DNA from: Chloroflexota bacterium
GTDB taxonomy: Bacteria > Chloroflexota > Limnocylindria > Limnocylindrales > CSP1-4
Direction of reading: 5' to 3'
DNA length: 64,000 bases
NCBI GenBank assembly: GCA_021786265.1
Contig: JAJYNP010000194.1
Coordinates: forward strand, 1 to 64,000
Shown here piece after piece: positions 8,179 through 16,306 of the stretch. A program made the position numbers and the translations under genes. How positions within the stretch are numbered: the stretch's first letter is position 1; each line of letters begins with the position of its first letter. Below the pieces are notes generated by a model. The model was given only the letters and a program-made list of their open reading frames with translations, was not told the DNA's origin and did no database searches.

Positions 8179-9026
8179 ACACGTTTGCGGTCACGAACCA
8201 CAAGGGGGGGAGCGCCAAGACCACCACGGCGGTGAACCTCGCGGCCGCCCTCGGCGAGCAGGGACTCCAGGTCCTGGTCATCGACCTGGATCCCCAGGGA
8301 TCGGCGACGAGCTGGCTCGGCTCGCCCGTCGCGGGCCGAATCGTGCTCGACGCGTACATGGGCCAGGCTGACCTGGCCGACACCGCCGTCTCGACCAGTG
8401 CGCCGGGTGTGCAGCTGATACCGTCGACTCCGTGGCTGGTGGCGGCGGATCGCCGGCAGGAAACAGATCTCGCCCTCGGCGTCATACACGCGCTCGAGGC
8501 ACTTCCTCCGCGCTGGGACTACGTCCTCGTGGACTGCCCGCCCTCGCAGGGGTACCTCGCCATCGCGCCGCTCTCGGCGTGCCAGCAGGTGCTCGTGCCA
8601 GTCGAGGCCCACGTCCTTGCACTCTCGGGGCTCGTCAGCCTGCTGGAGACCATGCAGGAGGTGCGCGAGCGGCTCAACCCGGGACTGACCCTGTCGGCGA
8701 TCGTCGCGTGCCGGGTCAGCCACACGCGGCACGCGCGGGAGGTGGTCGAGCGATTGCGTGAGCGTTACCCCGGCCACACGCTCCGGGCCTTCGTGAGGGA
8801 GAACATCAGCCTGGCCGAGGCGCCGTCGTTCCAGCTCCCGATCACGCGGTATGCCCCATTCAGCGCCGGCGCGGAGGACTATCGAACGGTCGCGCACGAG
8901 TTTCTGCAGCGACGGCCGGTCCGAGACGACGTGGCCAGGGGTTCACCCCTCGCCCGCTTCCTGAGGTCGGCTCAGCGACACACTCCGAGTACCGCCGCGT
9001 GGGCCAGGGGCCAGGAGGCGAGGTAG
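8175..9026 (+). CDS. ParA/Soj-family ATPase
   Basis: Walker-type ATPase of the ParA/MinD superfamily. The 283-residue product has the deviant Walker A KGGSAKTTT (Lys10 signature, Lys15 P-loop), the A' motif VLVIDLDPQGSATSWLG, and Walker B YVLVDCPPSQG. The GTG start overlaps the upstream stop by four bases. No parB or parS partner lies nearby, so chromosome or plasmid segregation is unlikely to be its only role; its position behind a glycan enzyme and a membrane protein suggests positioning or control of a membrane machine. It could also be an orphan Soj paralogue. Confidence 0.88.
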   Translation: MNTFAVTNHKGGSAKTTTAVNLAAALGEQGLQVLVIDLDPQGSATSWLGSPVAGRIVLDAYMGQADLADTAVSTSAPGVQLIPSTPWLVAADRRQETDLALGVIHALEALPPRWDYVLVDCPPSQGYLAIAPLSACQQVLVPVEAHVLALSGLVSLLETMQEVRERLNPGLTLSAIVACRVSHTRHAREVVERLRERYPGHTLRAFVRENISLAEAPSFQLPITRYAPFSAGAEDYRTVAHEFLQRRPVRDDVARGSPLARFLRSAQRHTPSTAAWARGQEAR

Positions 9027-9052
9027 CCGATGGACGGGAAGGCCACAGCCCC

Positions 9053-9871
9053 ATGAGCGGCCGCGGAACCCTTGACGACGCGGAGCTGCGGCGCACGCTC
9101 GATGCCGTCCTGTTCGGGGCCGCGTCGGCGTCCCGGCGGACGGTGCCCGCAGACCCGCCGTCCGGGGAACCACCGATCGGCGTGCCCCAGGGCTCGGTCG
9201 CGGACCCGCCGCCACGCTCCGGGCCGGACCCGGCGCAGCGGGACATTGCGGCCGAGAGGTGGATCGTGGGACGCGGGGGGCTCGCCGTCCTCGGGCTGGT
9301 CCTGGTCGCGATCGGCGCGACGCTCCTCGCCGGCACCCTGGGCGTGCTCGCCCTCGATGCGGGCCGCCTCGCCGACTATTGGCCCGTCGTCTTCGTGGTG
9401 ATCGGGTTGGTCGTACTCATCGAGGCATGGGCGCCGGGCCGGCGCGCCGAGCCCCGCGAGCCCGCCGGGAGCGGCGCCGTTGCCCCCGGTGTCTCGGGCA
9501 TCGCGGATGCGGACGAGCTGGAGCGCCGGCTGGATCGAGTTCTCGCGTCGCGTCAGGCCGAAGCGCCGCCGCCTGTCAGCGCCGCCCCGCCGCCCGAGCC
9601 GCCCCGACCGCGTCCCGCTGCCACAGTGCCGCGCCACGGCGACCTGGTCGCCGCGCTGCTCGAGCTCCAGGGGCTGCGCCGCCACCGGCTGATCTCGAAG
9701 CGCCAGTACCGGGCCAAACGCGCAGAGCTGGTTGCGCGCATGACGCCCAGCCTGGCCTCCCGGGGCTGGGACGAGCCGGGTGCCGCCGAAGAGACCGAGG
9801 CGACCGATGGCGCGGGCATGGGCGCAGGTGCTCATCCTTTGCCCGGGTACCGAGGGCCCACGGCCGCGTAG
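9053..9871 (+). CDS. Two-helix membrane protein with LiaF-like hydrophobic segment
   Basis: The 272-residue product has a Pro/Arg-rich N-terminus (to about residue 80), two membrane helices (GGLAVLGLVLVAIGATLLAGTL and YWPVVFVVIGLVVLIEAW), then a cytoplasmic-looking Pro-rich linker and a C-terminal helix pair (DLVAALLELQGLRRHRLISKRQYRAKRAELVARM) typical of short SHOCT-like oligomerisation motifs. The hydrophobic pair resembles the DUF5668/LiaF N-terminal segment. Function unknown. ATG 9053 was preferred to the upstream GTG-frame start because the residues before it are not hydrophobic or conserved-looking. Confidence 0.7.
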   Translation: MSGRGTLDDAELRRTLDAVLFGAASASRRTVPADPPSGEPPIGVPQGSVADPPPRSGPDPAQRDIAAERWIVGRGGLAVLGLVLVAIGATLLAGTLGVLALDAGRLADYWPVVFVVIGLVVLIEAWAPGRRAEPREPAGSGAVAPGVSGIADADELERRLDRVLASRQAEAPPPVSAAPPPEPPRPRPAATVPRHGDLVAALLELQGLRRHRLISKRQYRAKRAELVARMTPSLASRGWDEPGAAEETEATDGAGMGAGAHPLPGYRGPTAA

Positions 9872-10256
9872 CGCGACGCCGCGAGCCTCCGGGGCGATCC
9901 GCTCCGAGAACGGAAACCCCGGACCCACGCGAAAGGCCCCTCCGAAGAGGGGCCTCCCGACACTGTCCCGGTGAAGTCCCCGATCACCTCGAGGGTGACA
10001 CGGAGCTTCTGCCACGCTGCAAGGGCATCTATCACGCCGGCTGCACCGGCTACCCTAACCCAACCTACCCATGACCCTGCTGCTGGGGCAGTTGCTGACG
10101 AGCAGCGTCCAGAGTGTACGCGGGCGCCCCCGACGGCTCAAGGGATTCGCCTAGCGGGCCGGTTAATATTCCGTAACCTTGCGACGGCTCGGCGCTTCAC
10201 GTGCCTTGCGCCGGAAGATCGTCGAGGTGTCGGATGGCGGCCCCTGGAGCCTTCCC
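9872..10256. other. Gap between convergent genes
   Basis: No gene seen. It contains the terminator-like hairpin listed separately and a locally AT-rich patch (GGTTAATATTCCGTAACC, 10158-10175), which is unusual for this genome but has no gene placed to use it as a promoter. Confidence 0.4.
9934..9955. terminator. Hairpin between convergent genes
   Basis: A perfect 9-bp stem AGGCCCCTC/GAGGGGCCT with a CGAA tetraloop. There is no T-tract, so it may stop transcription with help from Rho or act on both strands. Confidence 0.55.
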
Positions 10257-10736
10257 TCAGCCCTCCGCTCCGGCGGCACCGTCCACCGTCACCGTGGTCA
10301 TCCGGACGTCCTCCACGGGACGGTCCGCGGGGCCGGTGCGCACCCGGCCGATGCGGTCCACGATGTCGGTGCCCTGCGCGACGCGCCCGAAGATCGTGTA
10401 GTGCTTGGGCAGGCGCCCGCGCAGGTCCGCCAGGCAGACGAACCACTGGCTGCCGTTCGTGTCGGGCCCGGCGTTCGCCATCGCGACCACGTAGGGGGCG
10501 TAGTCGAGCGTCGCGCCGGGAAGCTCGTCGGCGAACGTGTAGCCGGGACCGCCGCGGCCGGTGCCGGTCGGATCGCCGCCCTGGATCACGAACCCCGGCA
10601 CCACGCGGTGGAACAGGACGCCGTCGTAATACCCCTGCCGCGCCAGCTTTTCGAAGTTGGCAACGGTGTTGGGCGCGGCGTCGCGCTCGAACTCGATGGT
10701 GAACGTGCCCAGCGTGGTCTCGATGGTCGCAGACAA
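10257..10736 (-). CDS. Cyclophilin-type peptidyl-prolyl isomerase (cytoplasmic)
   Basis: Catalyses cis-trans isomerisation of prolyl bonds. The 159-residue product is a complete compact cyclophilin with FHRVVPGFVIQGGDPTGTG near residue 43 (catalytic Arg in FHR), the MANAGPDTNGSQWF motif and HYTIFGRV. There is no signal peptide. It starts with TTG at 10736, preceded by GGAGG about 12 bases upstream. It is the downstream member of a tandem pair with the lipoprotein cyclophilin. Confidence 0.93.
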   Translation of the reverse strand: MSATIETTLGTFTIEFERDAAPNTVANFEKLARQGYYDGVLFHRVVPGFVIQGGDPTGTGRGGPGYTFADELPGATLDYAPYVVAMANAGPDTNGSQWFVCLADLRGRLPKHYTIFGRVAQGTDIVDRIGRVRTGPADRPVEDVRMTTVTVDGAAGAEG

Positions 10737-10779
10737 GGTCGATGGTGCCTCCAGCGGTCGAGCAACCCTAGCACAGGGG

Positions 10780-10823
10780 GGTCGAACGGACCCGGGACGG
10801 GCCGCGAACGGGCCCGTTCGACC
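10780..10823. terminator. Dyad between the two cyclophilin genes
   Basis: A perfect 10-bp inverted repeat GGTCGAACGG/CCGTTCGACC separated by 24 GC-rich bases, located in the 143-base gap after the lipoprotein cyclophilin. It could end that transcript or regulate the next gene. There is no T-tract. Confidence 0.4.
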
Positions 10824-10879
10824 TGCGCGCCGGACCGAGCCCTGGGCAGAAGCCGAACCGGGTCCGGGACGGGCGCCGA

Positions 10880-11635
10880 TCAGCCGCCCGAGGCGCCCGC
10901 CGTGGGAGCGGACGACCCCGGCCCTGCTCCCGGTCCGCTCAACGTCGCGGCCAGGATCTTCACCGGCTGCAGCGCCTGGTCGTCGTTCGGGCCGCCCCGT
11001 GGCCCGGCGGCGATCTGCTGCGCCACCTCGAGGCCGCTCGTGACCGTGCCGAAGATGGTGTAGCTGTGGGGGAGCGAGGCCGCCTGGGAGCCGATCACGA
11101 TGAAGAACTGCGACCCGTTCGTGTTGGGGCCCGCGTTGGCCATTGCCACCGTGCCCGGCGTGTACGAACCCGCAAACGGCTCGTCCGGGAAGGAGTAGCC
11201 GGGCCCGCCGGTCCCGGTCCCGGTCGGATCCCCGCCCTGGATCACGAAGCCGGGGATGATGCGATGGAAGACGGTCCCGTCGTAGAACCCGGCCCGCACC
11301 AGGTTCTCGAAGTTCTGTGCCGCGACCGGGGCGCTGTTCGTGAAGACCTCGATCACGATGTCGCCCTTCTGCGTGTGCAGGGTGACCGTGGTCCCGTCGC
11401 CGCCGGGCTGCGCGGGTGCGGACGCGAGCGGCGTCGCGGTCGGCGGCTTGAGCTGCACGGCGGAACGGCTGGCGGCGGGTGCGCCGGAGGAGGCGGCGGT
11501 TGCGGCGGACGCGGCTGCCACGCCGGAGGTGCCCACCGGCCCGCTCGGCGCCGTGGCTGAGCAGGCTCCGAGGAGCAGGGTGACGGCGAGACCGGCGAGC
11601 AGGGTGCGCGCGGCGCGCGGTGAGGGCGAAGGCAA
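10880..11635 (-). CDS. Cyclophilin-type peptidyl-prolyl isomerase, lipoprotein
   Basis: Exported foldase. The 251-residue product begins with a lipoprotein signal (LLAGLAVTLLLGAC, lipobox LGAC, Cys25), then a Ser/Ala/Pro-rich linker to about residue 80 and a cyclophilin domain with FHRIIPGFVIQGGDPTGTG and MANAGPNTNGSQFF. It is predicted to sit on the outer face of the membrane. A TTG start at 11635 is supported by GGAG 8 bases upstream. The catalytic domains of the two neighbouring cyclophilins are clearly paralogous. Confidence 0.92.
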   Translation of the reverse strand: MPSPSPRAARTLLAGLAVTLLLGACSATAPSGPVGTSGVAAASAATAASSGAPAASRSAVQLKPPTATPLASAPAQPGGDGTTVTLHTQKGDIVIEVFTNSAPVAAQNFENLVRAGFYDGTVFHRIIPGFVIQGGDPTGTGTGGPGYSFPDEPFAGSYTPGTVAMANAGPNTNGSQFFIVIGSQAASLPHSYTIFGTVTSGLEVAQQIAAGPRGGPNDDQALQPVKILAATLSGPGAGPGSSAPTAGASGG

Positions 11636-11695
11636 GGTTCCACTCCGGGTGCGGGTGTCGACCGCGTAGCCTATCCGACCTGCGCGCGTTTCCCG

Positions 11696-12412
11696 TCAGT
11701 GCGGGTTGACGGTGGCGGCCCGGGCGGCGGCGGGGTACTCTACGCGGCCCGAGAGCAGCGCCTCTCCGAGGATCACCGCCGAGACGCCCACGTCGCGGAG
11801 CCGCCGAATCCCGTCCAGCGTGGCCACGCCGCCCGCGACCAGGAACTCGGCGTCGGCCGCGGCGACCAGCCCGGCGAGGAGGCCGAGGTCCGGCTCCGCT
11901 CCGCCGTGGGAGAGGACGAAGCGCTGCACGCCCGCATCGACGAGGCTCGAGACGAGCGCCTGGAGCGTGGGTGCCCGGCCCGACCGCCAGGGGTACCCGC
12001 GCAGGCGCTCCGGTCGCGGATCGAGTCCGACCGCGAGCCAGCTCCCGGCCACGTCCAGGCAGGCGCGCAGCACGTCCGCGTCCTCGGCCACCGTCAGCAG
12101 GGGCATCACGACCCTTGTCGCCCCGGCGGCGAAGAGGAGCCGGATCTGGTCCGGACCGTCCGCACCGCCCGCAACCTGCAGCGGCGCCGCGACCTCCGCG
12201 GCCACGCGGCTCACGACGTCGAGCCCGACGGGCCGGCCGGCGCGTGCCCCGTCGAGGTCCACTAGGTGGATCGCGGGCGCGCCGAGCTCCACGAAGTGCC
12301 GCGCGATCCGTTCGGGCCGGTCGGTCGGTGTCCCGGAGCCGGTCGACGCACCGGGCCAGAAGACGAGCCGGGAGCGCCCTCCGGTGACGTCGATGCTCGG
12401 GACGACCTGCAT
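11696..12412 (-). CDS. Divergent HisA-like TIM-barrel protein
   Basis: Related to HisA (ProFAR isomerase of histidine synthesis). The 238-residue product has the half-barrel repeats of the HisA/HisF family: N-terminal Asp8 in PSIDVTGG, IHLVDLDGARAGRP, LQVAGG, the second catalytic aspartate in VGLDPRPERLRGYPW (Asp131), and a phosphate-binding LVAGGVATLDGIRRL. The loop that normally reads like TDxxRDG is replaced by LSHGGAEPDLG. No other his gene is present. The start overlaps the DUF885 stop by one base. It may be a true HisA, or a paralogue with another substrate. Confidence 0.75.
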   Translation of the reverse strand: MQVVPSIDVTGGRSRLVFWPGASTGSGTPTDRPERIARHFVELGAPAIHLVDLDGARAGRPVGLDVVSRVAAEVAAPLQVAGGADGPDQIRLLFAAGATRVVMPLLTVAEDADVLRACLDVAGSWLAVGLDPRPERLRGYPWRSGRAPTLQALVSSLVDAGVQRFVLSHGGAEPDLGLLAGLVAAADAEFLVAGGVATLDGIRRLRDVGVSAVILGEALLSGRVEYPAAARAATVNPH

Positions 12413-14103
12413 CAGGCAGGGTGCGTCACCGCGCCCGCCTCCTCGGCGGCCGGCAGCGTCGGACCGCCTCCCTCGCCCGCGAGGAGCCGGCGGTGGAACG
12501 AGATGGGGATCCCACCGGAGTAGAGCAGCTGGTCGTGAAACCGCCGCAGGGAGAACGCGTCGCCCAGCCGGTGCCGCTCGTCGTCGCGAAGCCGCAGGAG
12601 GAGCACCTTGCCGAGCAGGTAGCTGAGCTGGTAGGTCGGGGTGTAGGTGTAGCGGAGGACCTCGGCACGAGCGTTGGCCCGTTCGAACCCGGTCCGGTCC
12701 ACCAGGAAATCGGTCGCCTGGTCCACGGTCACGTCGCCGCGATGCATGCGCACGTCGAGCACGACCCGGCACGCACGCCAGATCGCGTCGGTGTACATCG
12801 CCACCCTGAACTCGGGCCCGTCGTCGAAGCCCTCCTCGCGCATCATCTGCTCGCTGTACATGCCCCAGCCCTCGACGAACTCGGGTGCCTCGACCAGGGC
12901 GCGCACCAGGCTGGGATGCCCGTTGGCGGCCGAGAGCTGCAGGTGATGGCCCGGGTACGCCTCGTGGATGCTGGTGTTGCTGATCGAGGTGCGGTAGTGC
13001 TCCCGCATCGCCGACGGGCTGGCGTCGACGGACGGCGTGACCACGTAGATGCCCGCCGGATGCGGGTCGAAGCGCGGCGGCTGGAAGTAGGCGGCGAACG
13101 GGACCGCGGCGTTGCGCAGGTACTCCGGGGTGGCCTGGACGGTGAGCGTCTCGCCCGGCGGCAGCGTCGCCAGCTCCCGCTCGACGATGTGTCCGCGGGC
13201 CCGCAGCATCGCGTCACGGTAGGCGTCGAGGGCGGCCTCGAACGTGGCGGGGTGGTCGGACTTGAGGCGCTCGAGGATCTCCGCCTCGGCCGCCGATGGG
13301 TCCACCTCGCGGGCCGCTTCCCGCCGCGCGCGGCGGTTCGCCTCGAGCTGCTCCTCGCCGATCGCGAGGATCTCGTCCGGGGTCAGCCCCTCCAGGGCCC
13401 GCAGCTCCACGAGGCGTTCGTACCGCTCGCGCCCGAGCCGCCACTCGTCGGTCCCGCCAGCCAGGCGCCCGCGCAGCCAGCCGGCGTACTCGCTCACGGC
13501 CGACGCGGCCCGTCCGGCAGCCGACTCGATGCGCCGGAGGGCCGGGCTGCCCGCTGGCCAGGTGCCGGCCGCCGCCCCCACCACCTCGCCGAAGAGGGCC
13601 GGCATCTCCGCCGCGGATTCCAGGTCGATCTCGCCCCAGATCCGCACGGGGTTCGCCGCCAGCCGGGTGCGGTGCTGTGCCAGCGCCTCCGGCACGCCCT
13701 CGAGCCGGGAGGCGATCGACTCGAGCCGGTCGGCCAGCGGGGCGAAGTCGCGGGCCAGGATGGAGAAGATCGCGTCTCCGACCTCCTCCATGGCGCAGGA
13801 GCGCCGCTCCCAGCTCCGCTCCTCCTCCAGGTCGAAGAGGCTGAGCCGGGAGCCGTGCAGCGCAAGCTCGCGCTCGAACCGCACCTCGTCCGAGAGTCCG
13901 CCGGCATCGAGCGCCTGCACGTCCGCCATGAAGCGCCGCTCGTGCGAGATCCGGTCGACGATGGCGTCCCGGCTCCCGTCGCCGATCCGGTGATCCTCGG
14001 AGTGGATCCCGACGAACGTCGCGAAGACCGGCATTGCCCGGACCAGGTACGCAAAGTGGTCATCGACGAGCGCCCAGAAGCGGGCGTCCAGCGGCTGGCT
14101 CAT
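12412..14103 (-). CDS. DUF885 family protein (predicted metallopeptidase)
   Basis: The 563-residue, mostly helical product carries the DUF885 signature HEAYPGHHLQ at residues 380-389, a gluzincin-like zinc site, followed by EGWGMYSEQMM and, near the C-terminus, YTPTYQLSYLLGK. Members are predicted zinc carboxypeptidase-like enzymes; no signal peptide is visible so it is cytoplasmic. ATG 14103 is preferred (GGAG 5 bases upstream) over in-frame ATGs at 14118 and 14133. It overlaps the HisA-like gene, so both are probably cotranscribed. A second, shorter DUF885 protein is encoded at 54617-55906. Confidence 0.88.
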   Translation of the reverse strand: MSQPLDARFWALVDDHFAYLVRAMPVFATFVGIHSEDHRIGDGSRDAIVDRISHERRFMADVQALDAGGLSDEVRFERELALHGSRLSLFDLEEERSWERRSCAMEEVGDAIFSILARDFAPLADRLESIASRLEGVPEALAQHRTRLAANPVRIWGEIDLESAAEMPALFGEVVGAAAGTWPAGSPALRRIESAAGRAASAVSEYAGWLRGRLAGGTDEWRLGRERYERLVELRALEGLTPDEILAIGEEQLEANRRARREAAREVDPSAAEAEILERLKSDHPATFEAALDAYRDAMLRARGHIVERELATLPPGETLTVQATPEYLRNAAVPFAAYFQPPRFDPHPAGIYVVTPSVDASPSAMREHYRTSISNTSIHEAYPGHHLQLSAANGHPSLVRALVEAPEFVEGWGMYSEQMMREEGFDDGPEFRVAMYTDAIWRACRVVLDVRMHRGDVTVDQATDFLVDRTGFERANARAEVLRYTYTPTYQLSYLLGKVLLLRLRDDERHRLGDAFSLRRFHDQLLYSGGIPISFHRRLLAGEGGGPTLPAAEEAGAVTHPA

Positions 14104-14156
14104 CTCACTCCGTTGCATCTCACCGAGCCGCATGGCCACGCCCGGTTCCTGGCTGC

Positions 14157-15281
14157 TCAGGTGACCGGGGTGGCCGGCCGGGGTGCCGCGCCGCAACGGG
14201 CGAGCGCGGACCGGCAGGCCACGATCACGCGCTCCACGTCTGCCCCGTCCACGCCGTAGTGGGTCACCGCCCGGATCGTGGCGTGCGGGTACTCGACCAT
14301 CAGGACGCCCTCGGCGCGGAGCGCGTCGAGGAACTGGTCGCGCAGCTCGCGGGGGGAGAGCGAGGCGGCCTCGCTCGCCGGGTCCGTGGCCGCGACACGA
14401 AACACGACGAAGTTGGTGGTCGCCCGCGCGGCATCGAGGTCGGTGATGCCCGGCATGGAGGCCAGCGCCTCCGCCAGGTGCCGGGCGTTGACGTGGTCCT
14501 CGGCGAGCCGCTCGATCATGCCGTTGTTGCCGTCGCGGAGGGCCACCAGCCCGGCCGCCGCAAGGACCCCGACCTGCCGCATGCCGCCGCCCACGAGCTT
14601 GCGTGCGCGCCGGGCCCGGGCGATGAAGCCTCCCGACCCCACGACGACCGACCCGATCGGGCAGGCCAGCCCCTTGGACAGGCAGAAGGTGGCCGAATCG
14701 GCCGGGGCCAGCAGGTCGGCTGCCGGGACTCCCAGGGCGACCGCGGCGTTGAAGAGGCGCGCGCCATCCACGTGCAGGGGGACACCGTGGCCATGCGCGA
14801 TCGCCGCGATCTCGGCGGTGTAGGCGGGGGTCAGGGGCTGGCCCATGGAGTGGGCGTGGGTGTTCTCGAGGACGATCAGCGCGGTCCGGGGCTCGTGGAG
14901 GTCGAGCGGGTTCCGGAATGCCGCGTCGACCAGGGCCGGGTCCATGGTCCCGTCCGGCCGCGCCGGGATCCCGCGCGCCGACGCCCCGGCGATCACCGCG
15001 TGTCCCGCCTGCTCGTCCATGAGGGTGTGCGACTCGGCCTCGGCGATGATCTCGCCGCCGCGCGGTACGTGCGCGATCAGCGACACCAGGTTCCCCATCG
15101 TGCCGGAGGCGACGAACAGGCCGCCTTCCATGCCCGTGATCTCGGCCGCGCGCTCTTCCAGGGCGTTGACCGTGGGATCGTCGCCGAAGACGTCGTCGCC
15201 GACCTCGGCCTCGGCCATCGCGCGCCGCATCTCCGGCGTGGGGTGGGTGACGGTGTCGGAACGCAGGTCGATGGGTGGCAT
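14157..15281 (-). CDS. ltaE: Low-specificity L-threonine aldolase
   Basis: PLP enzyme that cleaves threonine or allo-threonine to glycine and acetaldehyde. The 374-residue product has the family N-terminus [16 protein letters not shown], the cofactor-stacking His85 in AESHT, the Asp-x-Ala-Arg site HVDGARL (Arg175) and the PLP lysine in CLSKGL (Lys203). A TATACT hexamer lies 7 bases upstream of the ATG with no Shine-Dalgarno sequence, so the mRNA is probably leaderless. The gene ends about 50 bases before the DUF885 start. Confidence 0.94.
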   Translation of the reverse strand: MPPIDLRSDTVTHPTPEMRRAMAEAEVGDDVFGDDPTVNALEERAAEITGMEGGLFVASGTMGNLVSLIAHVPRGGEIIAEAESHTLMDEQAGHAVIAGASARGIPARPDGTMDPALVDAAFRNPLDLHEPRTALIVLENTHAHSMGQPLTPAYTAEIAAIAHGHGVPLHVDGARLFNAAVALGVPAADLLAPADSATFCLSKGLACPIGSVVVGSGGFIARARRARKLVGGGMRQVGVLAAAGLVALRDGNNGMIERLAEDHVNARHLAEALASMPGITDLDAARATTNFVVFRVAATDPASEAASLSPRELRDQFLDALRAEGVLMVEYPHATIRAVTHYGVDGADVERVIVACRSALARCGAAPRPATPVT

Positions 15282-15288
15282 CGCGCGG

Positions 15289-15294
15289 AGTATA
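15289..15294 (-). promoter_or_regulatory. -10 element for a leaderless threonine aldolase mRNA
   Basis: Minus-strand TATACT, a one-mismatch -10 consensus, ends 7 bases before the start codon, leaving almost no 5' leader. No good -35 is visible. Confidence 0.55.
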
Positions 15295-15486
15295 AGGTGG
15301 CAAACGGCCGGCGCAGGCCCCGGCGCCCGCGTACGGGTCGGGGCTCGGAAGGGACGACGTGCGCGACGTCTGGACCGCCGACCACGCCGGACGAGGTGGT
15401 CGCGGTCGGGTCACTGACCCTCGTAGATGGTCGCGACCCACCCCCGGAGAGGGTACCGATCGTCTGCGCCCGGCTCCCGCACCTGC

Positions 15487-15492
15487 TAGACT
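15487..15492 (+). promoter_or_regulatory. -10 element for tRNA-Asp
   Basis: TAGACT preceded by GC, 14 bases before the mature 5' end. The same GCTAGACT or similar hexamer precedes several genes in the window. Confidence 0.45.
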
Positions 15493-15506
15493 CCGGCCCG
15501 CCGCAC

Positions 15507-15583
15507 GGACCCGTGGTGTAGCGGCCAAACATGCCAGCCTGTCACGCTGGAGATCGCCGGTTCGAATCCGGTCGGGTCCGCCA
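15507..15583 (+). tRNA. tRNA-Asp (anticodon GTC)
   Basis: Complete cloverleaf: acceptor GGACCCG/CGGGTCC, anticodon loop in CCTGTCACG with anticodon GTC, T loop TTCGAAT, discriminator G and encoded CCA. A TAGACT hexamer at 15487-15492 is well placed as its -10 element. Confidence 0.97.
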
Positions 15584-15719
15584 CGCCTGGTTTCCCACAT
15601 CGCCGTGCCGTATCCAGTAACCCACCAGATCCGGCAATGGGTCGGAGACCGCGGCCTCTTCAGGCTGGGTGAAGACGCGCCCTCAGGCGGATAGATCCAC
15701 CATCAGACCGACGACTGCC

Positions 15720-15760
15720 CAAGCCCCGGCTCCGGAAGGCGCCGGGGCTTGGTTCTTCTT
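15720..15760 (+). terminator. Intrinsic terminator after tRNA-Asp
   Basis: A perfect 10-bp stem AAGCCCCGGC/GCCGGGGCTT with a 10-base loop, followed by GGTTCTTCTT. This is the best rho-independent terminator in the window and lies about 140 bases after the tRNA. Confidence 0.75.
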
Positions 15761-15792
15761 CGGGGGATATTGGCCACCCATCGCCTCAGGGA

Positions 15793-16266
15793 TCAATGTG
15801 TGGGGGTCCGACCGTCGATGTACGAGTCCACCTCGGTCAGCCGCAGCCCGGAGGTCCCTGCATCGACGACCGTCGTGATGCGCCTGGGGTCCTGCGGGGT
15901 CCCCGAGCCAGACACGGTCTGGCTGGCCGGGGTGAAAGCCGTGCGCGGGCTCGCACTGCCGCCGGCCGGGATCGACGCCGGCCCGTAGAGGACGCCGTTC
16001 ACGGCGATCAGCGTCCCGCATGCCGTATCGCCGTAGAACTCACCGTATGTGTCGCCGTCGTAGTTCACCGCGCAGCTGAGATCGGGGCTGATGGTGATGG
16101 TCATCGGCTGGCCGCCGATCGACATGCCGGCGAGCACAGTGCTGGCCGCCGGCGCAGCTCCTCCCTTCGGCGCGTCCTTCGCCGCGACCGGCGCGACAGG
16201 CACAAGCGGCCAGACGAGGATCACGGCAATCGCCACCGCGAGCCAGGTCAGACGAGTGCGAGGCAT
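15793..16266 (-). CDS. Secreted protein, probably truncated at the C-terminus
   Basis: The 157-residue product has a signal peptide (TWLAVAIAVILVWPLVPVAPVAA) and then a beta-rich extracellular segment (MTITISPDLSCAVNYDGDTYGEFYGDTACGTLIAVNG with a likely Cys pair; TVSGSGTPQDPRRITTVVDAGTSGLRLTEVDSYIDG). It has a good Shine-Dalgarno sequence (GGAGGGG). The final strand LRLTEVDSYIDG breaks off abruptly in RTPTH and a stop 33 bases before the tRNA-Asp terminator hairpin. In proteins with this kind of motif the strand normally continues, so I suspect a 3' truncation. Unknown function. Confidence 0.65.
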   Translation of the reverse strand: MPRTRLTWLAVAIAVILVWPLVPVAPVAAKDAPKGGAAPAASTVLAGMSIGGQPMTITISPDLSCAVNYDGDTYGEFYGDTACGTLIAVNGVLYGPASIPAGGSASPRTAFTPASQTVSGSGTPQDPRRITTVVDAGTSGLRLTEVDSYIDGRTPTH

Positions 16267-16306
16267 AGAGACCCCTCCCTCTCCGTGTCCGCGTCGCGCT
16301 CGGACG

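Noticed and set aside
8175..9026. Plasmid or chromosome partition locus
   Set aside because: Only ParA is present; no ParB, no parS-like palindromes and no replication gene nearby.
12421..14259. Plus-strand frame of 612 codons over the DUF885 gene
   Set aside because: Antisense shadow; the minus strand carries the HEAYPGHH zinc motif and overlaps neatly with neighbours.
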